Positions 46,958-54,192 of a stretch of 64,000 nt of DNA are shown here, in pieces (position 1 is the stretch's first letter; each line of letters starts with the position of its first letter). The notes under the pieces are model-generated. The model was not told where the DNA came from, ran no database searches, and was given only the letters and a program-made list of their open reading frames with translations. Source of the DNA: Coriobacteriia bacterium (GTDB lineage: Bacteria; Actinomycetota; Coriobacteriia; Anaerosomatales; PHET01); the NCBI GenBank assembly GCA_034370385.1, contig JAXMKZ010000059.1, positions 1-64,000 on the forward strand, written 5' to 3'. A program made the translations under genes and the position numbers.

Positions 46958-47656
46958 GTGATACACGCAGTGCTCTTCGACCTGGACGGAACCCTCCTCG
47001 ACATCGATCTGCAGGGGTTCCTTCGCGAGTACTTCGCACTACTGGGACCGGAGCTTGCGCGGCTCGTCCACACCGACGAGAAGACCGCTCTGGAGGCCGT
47101 TATGCAGGCAACGGCCGCTATGTGCGAACCTCACGTCGGCCGCACGAACCGCTCGGTCTTCGAGGAGCACTTCTTGAAACTGACCGGCGCCGATCTTGCC
47201 GACCCCGTCACCCGATCCACGCTGGCGACGTTCTATGAGAGCTCTTTCCCCTCTCTCAAGGCTGGTAACGGGCCTCGCGACGGCGCGGCTTCTGCGGTCG
47301 CGGCCACCCGGGGGCACGGACTCAAGTGCGCCCTGGCCACCAACCCGATCTTTCCGTACGCGGCAGTAGCGGAGCGGGTGCGCTGGGCAGGCTTCAGCCC
47401 GGACCAGTTCGATTTGGTGACCTCCTACGAGAACTCCGAGGCGTGCAAGCCCCTCCCCCACTACTTCCGCCAGATCGCCGAGCTTCTCGGCGTCGCACCC
47501 GATGCATGCCTCATGGTCGGGGATGACCCGATGCTGGATATGGCTGCAGCGGACGTGGGGATGCGGACGTTCTACGTCGGAGGATTGCCCGGGGTCACGT
47601 CCACCTGGAGCGGGTCGATCGCCGATCTGGACGACCTACTCACCCGAGTGCTATGA
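46958..47656 (+). CDS. HAD-superfamily hydrolase
   Basis: 232-residue haloacid-dehalogenase-type phosphatase. Motif I is VLFDLDGTLLDID (nucleophile Asp), motif II is in CALATNPIF (Thr), motif III lysine is SEACKPLPHYFRQIAELLG and motif IV VGDDPMLDMAAA. The cap is a C1 insertion between motifs I and II. The substrate cannot be predicted. GTG at 46958-46960 has GGGAGG 5 nt upstream. It is divergent from the dehydrogenase gene across the twin palindromes and converges with the DUF2249 gene, sharing 6 bp at the 3' ends. Confidence 0.88.
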   Translation: MIHAVLFDLDGTLLDIDLQGFLREYFALLGPELARLVHTDEKTALEAVMQATAAMCEPHVGRTNRSVFEEHFLKLTGADLADPVTRSTLATFYESSFPSLKAGNGPRDGAASAVAATRGHGLKCALATNPIFPYAAVAERVRWAGFSPDQFDLVTSYENSEACKPLPHYFRQIAELLGVAPDACLMVGDDPMLDMAAADVGMRTFYVGGLPGVTSTWSGSIADLDDLLTRVL

Positions 47657-47923
47657 CGCCATCTTGCCCTTCTTGGGTCTCACAAAAGCGACCCATGCAC
47701 CGTCGGAACGCCGGTCATACGTGAACTCGAAGCGACCGCGCGACTCTCGCCGAAGATCGATCTGATAACCGAGCCCTGCGGGCTCATGGTCGCACACCAG
47801 CACGATCTGGTTGCTTGACGCCAGCTCGAGCATCTTGTCGACGACAGCGAACACGACGGCGCGGCGCAGTGCCGGATCGAGCTTGCGGATGTCAACGACG
47901 AGTTCGCCGCTGTGCTTGGACAC
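47651..47923 (-). CDS. DUF2249 domain protein
   Basis: 90-residue protein with the DUF2249 pattern: VVDIRKLDPALRRAVVFAVVDKML at the start, IVLVCDHEPAGLGYQIDLRRESRGRFEFTYDRRSDGAWVAFV in the rest (the DHxP-L-Y block is diagnostic). Members are small proteins often linked to nitric oxide, nitrate or anaerobic redox genes; their function is unknown. GTG at 47921-47923 is chosen because GGGG lies 8 nt upstream; an in-frame GTG 3 codons earlier is also possible. Confidence 0.75.
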   Translation of the reverse strand: MSKHSGELVVDIRKLDPALRRAVVFAVVDKMLELASSNQIVLVCDHEPAGLGYQIDLRRESRGRFEFTYDRRSDGAWVAFVRPKKGKMAS

Positions 47924-47932
47924 GAACCTCAC

Positions 47933-48498
47933 CCCTGTACGAGACAGTCAACCTGTGCTGCAAGGACTATTCGCCGGAGTCCTGCGCAACACCTTCTGGT
48001 TGAGGAACCCAGCATAGCGCATACCCGGCTCGCAGGACCCCAAGACGAGGAAACCCGAGTCTATGGGAAGAATAGTCCTACGAGCGCTGTCGTTTTGCGC
48101 CGTACGTGGGTGTTAGAATAGGGGCTGGCCAGAGAGGGACCGCCTGAAAGACAGGGCGCGTACTGGTTCAGGAGACCGGGCAGCCGACCAACGAGGGGGT
48201 CGCAGGGTCTTGGCATTCGTGCATCGAACCGTTTGACGCCGACCCTTGACGGGCCGTGCGCCCCTCTCCGCTCTTACCTCTCTCGCCACCCACCATTCTC
48301 AGGCAATCCCCGGCTATCCGCCGTTTTGCGGTGGGGATCCGGTGTGCGCGCGATGCATCGTTTCGTCTCTGAGTCTCAGTGAGGGGGGGTCTGCTCGTTC
48401 CTGATACGAGCCACGGTAGGGCCGCCGGGGCCCGCGCAGTCCGTGGCGCACGGCATCTGTCCCAACGTCTAGAACCGAATCACAAGGAGGTGTATGGC
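47933..48498. other. 566-bp gene-free region upstream of the hydrogenase genes
   Basis: No credible coding frame. The first ~180 bp, next to the DUF2249 gene, show nothing clear. A TAGAAT box at 48114-48119 precedes a run of compatible RNA stems (48120-48263, listed separately). A further hairpin at 48306-48338 has ATCCCC/GGGGAT outside CCGC/GCGG. The last 150 bp end in AAGGAGG, 8 nt before the small-subunit ATG. If transcription begins near 48125, the hydrogenase mRNA carries an untranslated leader of about 370 nt. Confidence 0.6.
48120..48263 (+). ncRNA. candidate structured leader RNA of the hydrogenase operon
   Basis: Possible nested stems. Domain 1: GGCTG (48123-48127) with CAGCC (48181-48185), GGACC (48137-48141) with GGTTC (48165-48169), and CCTG (48143-48146) with CAGG (48152-48155) around AAAGA. 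Domain 2: AGGGTC (48204-48209) with GACCCT (48241-48246), enclosing GGC/GCC and TTCG/CGAA. Then GGGC/GCCC at 48251-48263. It matches no riboswitch or housekeeping RNA I recognise. This is inspection, not a folding calculation. Confidence 0.35.
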
Positions 48499-49683
48499 AT
48501 GGCGCATGAGGATCGAGCGTTCTACGACCAGCTTGCAGAGCGCGGCGTGACCCGCCGCAGTTTCTTGAAGTACTGCGGCTCGGTCGCGGCGATGCTCGGA
48601 CTCGCCGAGACGATGGCTCCAACCATCGCAGGCGCAGTCGAGGCAGCCGCAGGCTCGAAACTCTACCCCGCCGTCTGGGTGAACGGCGGCGCGTGCACGG
48701 GCTGTACTGAGTCTGCTGCTCAGGCCACGTATCCCGACATCGCGCAGATCGTGCTCGACATCCTGTCCCTGAACTACATCGAGACGATCATGATGGCCAC
48801 CGGTCACGAAGCCGATGTGGCGCTCTTTGACACCGCGGAGGCGAACGAGGGCAACTTCATCATGATCTACGAGGGCACCGTCATGACGGGACTCGAAGGC
48901 AACACCCTTCGAATCGCCGGCAAGACGGGGCTGGAATACATCGACGAGATCGCGCCCAAGGCTGCCGCAGTCATCGCGGTCGGCTCCTGTGCGGTCGATG
49001 GTGGCTGGGTAAAGGCGGCGCCGAACCCTGCAGGCGGCACCGGCATCTCGATGTACCTGAAAGAGAAGGGCATCGCGACACCCGTCATCAACCTGCCCAC
49101 ATGCCCGGTCAATCCGGAATGGATCGTCGCGATCATCATCGACGCACTGCTGCTCGGTCAGCTGGCTGACGGCAGCATCCTCGACAAGCTCGACGAGTAC
49201 GGCCGGCCGAAGTTCATATTCGGCCAGACCATCCACGACAACTGTCCGCGTCGTGGTCACTTCGAGAATGGCGAGTTCGTCTACCAGTTCGGTTCGGCCG
49301 AAGAGGCCAAGGGCTACTGCCTGTATCCCGTCGGATGCAAGGGCCCCCAGACCCAGACCAACTGCCCGATCGTACGCTGGAACAACTCGGTAAGCTGGTG
49401 CGTCGAGTCCGGCTCCCCCTGCATCGGCTGCGCGAACTACAACTGGGTCGACAACGGCGCGCCGTTCCTCGGTCGCATGCCGCAGGTCGCCATCGGCTCC
49501 GGCCCACAGGGCGGCGGGTTCAACCCCGGCGTAGTGGGAGCAGTAGCCGGCGGTGTGGTCGTCGGCGCACTCGCTGTGCACGGAATCGGCATGAAGGCTG
49601 CCGGCCGTATCGGCGAAGGTCCTGCTACCGAGCCCATGAAAGACTATGACGCCAAGCGCGGCGCGAAGGGGGGCGAAAAGTAG
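48499..49683 (+). CDS. [NiFe(Se)] uptake hydrogenase small subunit, Tat-exported
   Basis: 394-residue electron-transfer subunit of a group 1 hydrogenase. The Tat signal is TRRSFLK (18-24) followed by a hydrophobic stretch. Proximal-cluster ligands start with C66 and C69 in GGACTGCTESAA, then GSCAVDGG and LPTCPVNPEW. The C-terminal cluster domain holds IHDNCPRRGHF, YCLYPVGCKGPQTQTNCP and WCVESGSPCIGC. A membrane helix near residues 343-363 (GVVGAVAGGVVVGALAVHGIGM) anchors it beside the cytochrome b. The ATG is 8 nt after AAGGAGG. It carries electrons from the active site to the membrane and overlaps the large-subunit gene by one base (TAGTG). Confidence 0.96.
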   Translation: MAHEDRAFYDQLAERGVTRRSFLKYCGSVAAMLGLAETMAPTIAGAVEAAAGSKLYPAVWVNGGACTGCTESAAQATYPDIAQIVLDILSLNYIETIMMATGHEADVALFDTAEANEGNFIMIYEGTVMTGLEGNTLRIAGKTGLEYIDEIAPKAAAVIAVGSCAVDGGWVKAAPNPAGGTGISMYLKEKGIATPVINLPTCPVNPEWIVAIIIDALLLGQLADGSILDKLDEYGRPKFIFGQTIHDNCPRRGHFENGEFVYQFGSAEEAKGYCLYPVGCKGPQTQTNCPIVRWNNSVSWCVESGSPCIGCANYNWVDNGAPFLGRMPQVAIGSGPQGGGFNPGVVGAVAGGVVVGALAVHGIGMKAAGRIGEGPATEPMKDYDAKRGAKGGEK

Positions 49684-51410
49684 TGGCTTCCAAGGCAACT
49701 ACGTCCACTGCAACACCCACCACCACGTCGGCTACACCGGTGCCTATATCGGCCGCCAGCGGGACTGCGGTCATCGACCCGCTGACCCGGATTGAGGGTC
49801 ACCTGCGTGTCGAGTGCTCGGTCGAAGGTGGCGTGATCACCGACGCCTGGGTCTCAGGTGGTCTGTACCGTGGCATGGAGACGGTCCTGAAGGGCCGCCA
49901 GCCTGCTGACGCATTCTATGTGTCGCAGCGAATCTGCGGTGTGTGCCCGGTCTCCCACGGCCACGGCGCTACGATGGCCGCTGAGTCGGCCTTGGGGGTC
50001 ACCATCCCCAACGGCGCGCGCATCGTCCGCAACCTCATCGAGGCCGCGGAGTTCCTGCACAGCCACGTGCTGTGGTTCTACACGCTGGCGGCACTCGACT
50101 ACGTCGACCCTTCAAAGGCGCTCGAGGCCGACATCGCCGATACGTACGCGCTCGCACAAGCTGCCGGCACGTCGACGGCGGACTTCGGTGCCGTGCAGTC
50201 CAAGCTCAAGACCCTCGTTGAAGGCGGCCAGCTGTCCATCTTCACCAACGGGTGGTTCGGTCACCCCGCCTACGCGCAGGACATGCCCGCCGAGCTTCAC
50301 CTCATCGCGGTGGCCCACTATCTGGAGGCGCTCGAGATCCAGGCGGAGGCCGCTCGCATCATCGCGATCATGGGCGGCAAGTTCCCGCACTTCATGACTT
50401 CGATTCCCGGCGGGACCTCATGGGTGCCCACCGAGGAGAAGATCGACGACGTGCTCTTCCGCTTCATGCGTGTGCGTGACTGGGTCTACAACACGATGAT
50501 CCCCGACACGCTCGCAATCGCGCCGTTCTACGCTGACGCCCTCAGCTACGGCGCCGGAACCGGCAACTTCCTGGCGTGGGGCGTCTTCAACGACCCGTCG
50601 ATGGAGATGACGAAGCGCTACCTTCCCAACGGTGCGATCTTCACCGCCCAGGGACTCAAGGTCGAGGACGCGAGCCCCGACAAGGTGCTCGAGTACGTCG
50701 AGCACTCGTGGTTCAAGTCCGAAAGCGGACTGAATCCGCAGGACGGCAAGACGGAGGCCGTGGATACGTTCCCCGGCTATGACATCAACGACAAGTATTC
50801 GTGGGCCAAGGCCCCCCGCTACGACGGCAAGTCGATGGAAGTCGGACCGCTCGCACGTATGCTCGTCGCATACCTGCGTGGCGTGGCTCCCGTGAAGTCC
50901 ATCGTCGATACCGCCCTCACAGCGCTCGGTGCCGCAGGCAAGCCCGAGGTTCTCGTCTCACTGCTCGGCCGTGTCGCGGCCCGCAACCTCGAGACCGCGG
51001 TTGTCGCCGACTGGTCTGTCGAGTGGGTCAACGAGCTCATCGGCGCCATCAAGGAAGGCGGCATCGCCTTCTATGAGCCGATCGAGAAGGACGCCGGCAA
51101 GGGCGCAGGTATGTGGGAGGCGCCGCGTGGCGCGCTAGGCCACTTCATGAACGTCGAAGGTGGACTCATCTCCAACTACCAGGTCGTCACTCCGTCGACG
51201 TGGGACATCAGCCCTCGCGATGCCGAGGGCGTTCGCGGCCCGATGGAAGAGGCGCTCATCGGCGCCCCGGTCCTGGACGTCGAGAAGCCCATGGAGGCAG
51301 CTCGTATCGCCCGCAGCTTCGATCCTTGAATCGGGTGCGGCGTTCACGTGACTGAACGCAAGACCGGCAAGACCGGAACCGTGTATACGCGTCAGTGGGG
51401 GGTGAGGTAG
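49683..51410 (+). CDS. [NiFeSe] hydrogenase large subunit with in-frame TGA read as selenocysteine
   Basis: Catalytic subunit oxidising H2. N-terminal ligands are C85 and C88 in RICGVCPVSHG; IDPLTRIEGH (31-40) is the L0 motif. The ordinary frame ends RSFDP-TGA at 51327-51329, without the required C-terminal ligand pair. Continuing in frame gives IGCGVH, so the L2 motif DPCxxCxxH becomes DPUIGCGVH with U549 and C552. It then runs 20 residues to TAG at 51408-51410, directly before the cytochrome b ATG. That tail matches the peptide cut after His by a maturation protease. A 7-bp stem-loop follows the TGA. A stop mutation is the alternative. The first ~27 residues (Thr/Ala/Pro-rich) are unusual. 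Total 575 residues; GTG start overlaps the small-subunit stop. Confidence 0.88.
51327..51359 (+). promoter_or_regulatory. candidate bacterial SECIS element with recoded UGA
   Basis: UGA at 51327-51329, 10 nt, then GCGTTCA (51340-51346) pairing perfectly with TGAACGC (51353-51359) around loop CGTGAC. The loop begins 17 nt after the UGA and has G at its second position, in keeping with bacterial SECIS rules as I know them (guanosine in the first two loop positions, short fixed distance). Confidence 0.75.
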
Positions 51411-52067
51411 ATGGCTCACAAACTCTATCGTGAAGCTCATCCGATGCCCTTCGTGCTGACGCACTGGATCAACGTGCTAGCCATGTTCTTCCTGACGCTT
51501 TCGGGCTTCTACATCCACTTCCCGATCTTCCCGGGTCTGATGGGTGTGGCTCGTGGGACGCACTTCTTCTGGATGTTTGTGCTCATCATCAACCTCGCGC
51601 TGCGCATCTTCTTGGCGTTCTTCGTCAAGACGGCGAACATGCCCGATACGCGCGAGGTCGACACCGACATCAAGAACTGGCTACCGCAGCAGGCCAACCG
51701 TCACCAGATGTGGCCGTGGGTGAAGTACTACCTGTTCATGAAGAAGGATCACCCGATCTCGGCGAAGTATGGTGTCCTGCAGAAGATCGCCTATCTCGCC
51801 ACGATCCCCCTGACGCTGCTGGCCGCCTACACGGGCTTCGCCCTGTGGGGACCGACATCGGACTGGCCCTTCTTCCTTGCGGGTTCGATCTGGGTTGCCG
51901 ACATGTTCGGTATCGGCGGCGCAAGCCTCATGCCGATGCGCATCATCCACTACTGGACCATGTGGCTCATCCTGATCTTCACCGCTGCACACGTGTATCT
52001 GGCGAACATCTACAACTTCGCTCCGTCGAAGATGATCTTCGCTTGGAAGGAGTCGGCGGACCACTAG
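51411..52067 (+). CDS. hydrogenase cytochrome b subunit (HyaC/HupC-like)
   Basis: 218-residue di-haem cytochrome b that passes electrons from the hydrogenase to the quinone pool. Four main membrane helices: VLTHWINVLAMFFLTLSGFYIHF, FFWMFVLIINLALRIFLAFFV, IAYLATIPLTLLAAYTGFALW and IIHYWTMWLILIFTAAHVYLA. Candidate haem histidines are H18, H51, H180 and H194. A ~55-residue loop between helices two and three (DTREVDTDIKNW...) is longer than in typical HyaC. The ATG directly follows the extended large-subunit stop (TAG-ATG), which supports the read-through reading of that gene. Confidence 0.93.
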   Translation: MAHKLYREAHPMPFVLTHWINVLAMFFLTLSGFYIHFPIFPGLMGVARGTHFFWMFVLIINLALRIFLAFFVKTANMPDTREVDTDIKNWLPQQANRHQMWPWVKYYLFMKKDHPISAKYGVLQKIAYLATIPLTLLAAYTGFALWGPTSDWPFFLAGSIWVADMFGIGGASLMPMRIIHYWTMWLILIFTAAHVYLANIYNFAPSKMIFAWKESADH

Positions 52068-52102
52068 GTCCGGCCGCACTTCGCGTCGACTGCTGGATCA
52101 AG

Positions 52103-52140
52103 AAGAGCCCCGGCGCACTGCCGGGGCTCTTCAGTCTGGT
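52103..52140 (+). terminator. terminator after the hydrogenase structural genes
   Basis: AAGAGCCCCGGC pairs perfectly over 12 bp with GCCGGGGCTCTT around GCACT, followed by CAGTCTGGT. The stem is very stable but the T-run is poor, so some read-through to the downstream radical SAM and protease genes is likely. Confidence 0.6.
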
Positions 52141-52245
52141 AATCCGCGCAGACAGGCAGGACAACCGCCCGCCTGGGCAGAATGCAGAACTCAAGACGAG
52201 AAGGAGCTGGTCGTCCTGTTCGCTGAACGCGTTGTCACACGCGCC

Positions 52246-53547
52246 TTGGGGGTGCTCAACCGCCGCTACTTGGCGACGTACCCCACCGATGAGACGATGC
52301 TGCCCGGGCCAGCACCCGGTCGCGGCTACCTCCTGTACGCACACGTCCCCTTCTGCGAGCGGCTGTGCACCTACTGCTCGTTCAACCGCTTCCTCTACCA
52401 AGAAGATCGTGCGCGGGCCTACTTCGCCGACCTACGCGCCGAGATGCGCATGACCGCCGAACTGGGCTACGATTTCCACTCGCTCTACGTCGGTGGAGGT
52501 ACTCCGACGATTCTTCTCGACGAGCTCGCTGAGACGATCGATCTGGCCCGCTCGCTGTTCCCCTCGATCAGCGAGGTATCCTCCGAGACGAGTCCCAACC
52601 ATCTGGAACCTGAACTCGTCAGCATCCTCGACGGCCGCGTTCAGCGGCTTTCGGTCGGCATCCAAAGCTTCGACGACCGTCTGCTGATGCAGATGGACCG
52701 ATTGGGCAAGTACGGTAGCGGCCAGGAGGTCTACGAGCGTGTCGCATCGGTCGCGACGGCTTTCCCCTCGTTCAACGTCGACATGATATTCAACTTCCCC
52801 AGTCAGACCGAGGAGATCCTCGCGCGCGACATCGAGCTTGTGAGAGAGCTTGGCGTCAGTCAGACGACGTTTTACCCACTCATGGCATCACCGCTGCGCA
52901 GACGTGAGCTCGCCGAGACAGTAGGAGACCTGGACTACGCTCGGGAGGCCCGCTACTACGAGCAGATCTCCGAGTCGCTCGCGCCCGAGTTCGAGCCCGC
53001 CAGCGCATGGACTTTCTCGCGCGACCGCTCTGCGATGATCGACGAGTACATCGTCGACTTCCCCGAGTACGTCGGCATAGGCTCCGGCGCGCTGTCGTTC
53101 CTCTCGGACACGTCCTACGCAAACACCTTCTCGCTCCGCGAGTACCACGAGCGCATATCGAGCGGGCAGATGGCAGTGGTCAAGCGCGGGACGCGCTACC
53201 GATTGTTGGCGCGCATGCGCTACCGGTTCGTGACTGATCTGTTCGGATTGAGACTCGACAAGCGGCGATTCAAGCGTGACTTCGGACTGCCGGTGGAGAT
53301 CGGGTTGTTCGCCGAGATCGCCTTCATGACCGCGGTCGGAGGCATCGCGACCAACACGGCTGACGAGATGACTCTCACGGACAAAGGTCGCTACCTGCTT
53401 CTGGTCATGATGCGCGAGACGCTCGCGCTCTCAAACGACGCTCGCGACAGGGCCCGTGCCGAACTCCCCCTTGACGAGCGCCTCCTTCTGCTTGAAGGTG
53501 ACACCTCGGCACTGCCTTCGACAGAACCCAGCCTCGCCGCGTGTTAG
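52246..53547 (+). CDS. HemN/HutW-like radical SAM protein
   Basis: 433-residue (or longer) radical SAM protein of the coproporphyrinogen III oxidase-like family. The cluster motif is CERLCTYC in YAHVPFCERLCTYCSFN; SLYVGGGTPTILLDEL, QRLSVGIQSFDDRLL and NVDMIFNFPSQTEE are HemN-like, and MMRETLA near the end belongs to the C-terminal domain. Such paralogues (HemW, HutW/ChuW) act as haem chaperones or haem-degrading methyltransferases rather than classical HemN. Start uncertain: AAGGAG at 52201-52206 is well placed only for a CTG at 52216; TTG 52246 or GTG 52252 have no Shine-Dalgarno. It lies between the hydrogenase genes and their protease gene. Confidence 0.85.
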   Translation: MGVLNRRYLATYPTDETMLPGPAPGRGYLLYAHVPFCERLCTYCSFNRFLYQEDRARAYFADLRAEMRMTAELGYDFHSLYVGGGTPTILLDELAETIDLARSLFPSISEVSSETSPNHLEPELVSILDGRVQRLSVGIQSFDDRLLMQMDRLGKYGSGQEVYERVASVATAFPSFNVDMIFNFPSQTEEILARDIELVRELGVSQTTFYPLMASPLRRRELAETVGDLDYAREARYYEQISESLAPEFEPASAWTFSRDRSAMIDEYIVDFPEYVGIGSGALSFLSDTSYANTFSLREYHERISSGQMAVVKRGTRYRLLARMRYRFVTDLFGLRLDKRRFKRDFGLPVEIGLFAEIAFMTAVGGIATNTADEMTLTDKGRYLLLVMMRETLALSNDARDRARAELPLDERLLLLEGDTSALPSTEPSLAAC

Positions 53548-53573
53548 GCGAGACGAACAGGTAAGGAACCTCG

Positions 53574-54167
53574 ATGACCGACGCGCCCCAGCGCATCCTG
53601 GTGATGGGCGTTGGCAACCCCTTGATGCGCGACGAGGGCATCGGCCCGCGCGTCGCCGAGCTGCTGATGACCACCTACGACTTCCCCGAGCACGTCGAGA
53701 TCGCCGACGCAGGCACCATGGGCTACTCGATCCTCAACATGTTCACCGGCTTCGACCACCTGATCATCGTCGATGCCATGCGCGACTCCGGACATCCCGC
53801 AGGGACCGTCCTCGTCCTGACGCCCGAGGCTCTTGCAAACGGGCAGGTCATGCACTCACTGCACGATACGCGCCTCGTCGATGTGCTGGGTGCGGCAGCT
53901 CTTATCGACCGCGCCCCGGAAACCATCTGCGTGGTCATGCAGATCGAGGAGATCGTCGAGTGGGTCCTTGAGCTGTCGGCCCCCTGCGAAGGGGCGTTGC
54001 CTCTGGCTGCAGGTGCTGTGCTGGATCGCCTGCGCGAGCTCGGGGTCAGCCCAAAGGTGCGCGCGGACGCTGCAGGATTCCACGCGCGCGTCATAGAGGC
54101 ACTGCGCTCGTACGCACCCATGCCGGAGGCGCCTATCGCCTCGCAGCCCGAGGCTCAGGACGACTGA
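53574..54167 (+). CDS. hydrogenase maturation protease (HyaD/HybD family)
   Basis: 197-residue endopeptidase that removes the C-terminal peptide of the hydrogenase large subunit once nickel is inserted. ILVMGVGNPLMRDEGIG supplies the first metal ligand (Glu of RDEG), FDHLIIVDAM the aspartate and MHSLHDTRLVDVLG the histidine of the nickel-sensing site. The C-terminal ~30 residues are a Pro/Ala tail. AAGGAA lies 6 nt before the ATG. Its presence fits the 20-residue tail deduced after the UGA of the large-subunit gene. Confidence 0.93.
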   Translation: MTDAPQRILVMGVGNPLMRDEGIGPRVAELLMTTYDFPEHVEIADAGTMGYSILNMFTGFDHLIIVDAMRDSGHPAGTVLVLTPEALANGQVMHSLHDTRLVDVLGAAALIDRAPETICVVMQIEEIVEWVLELSAPCEGALPLAAGAVLDRLRELGVSPKVRADAAGFHARVIEALRSYAPMPEAPIASQPEAQDD

Positions 54168-54192
54168 CTCGCCGGCTGACTCGAGCCGAGCC

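Noticed and set aside
47651-47656. Bidirectional overlap of HAD and DUF2249 3' ends as a regulatory device
   Set aside because: Only 6 bp; similar convergent overlaps (57043-57046) occur in the window and are expected in compact genomes.
48165-48190. Cobalamin-box-like string AGGAGACCGGGCAGCC in the hydrogenase leader
   Set aside because: It resembles the B12 box, but the other conserved cobalamin riboswitch elements (such as CCCGCAACTG and GCCACTG) are missing.
48120-48263. RNase P RNA, SRP RNA, tmRNA or tRNA-Sec in the leader
   Set aside because: None of their diagnostic sequences (for example GAGGAAAGTCCGGGC, GGAAGGAAGCAGC, or a long-variable-arm tRNA with anticodon TCA) is present.
48469-49698. 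Long (409-residue) frame antisense to the hydrogenase small subunit
   Set aside because: Composition is rich in Arg, Asp, His and Val as expected from the reverse of a high-GC gene; the opposite strand has a full, motif-complete hydrogenase gene.
49683-51329. Hydrogenase large subunit as a 548-residue truncated pseudogene
   Set aside because: The frame after the TGA keeps the second ligand, His and tail with no further damage, a stem-loop lies in the right place, and subunit, cytochrome and protease genes are intact. Kept only as the alternative hypothesis.
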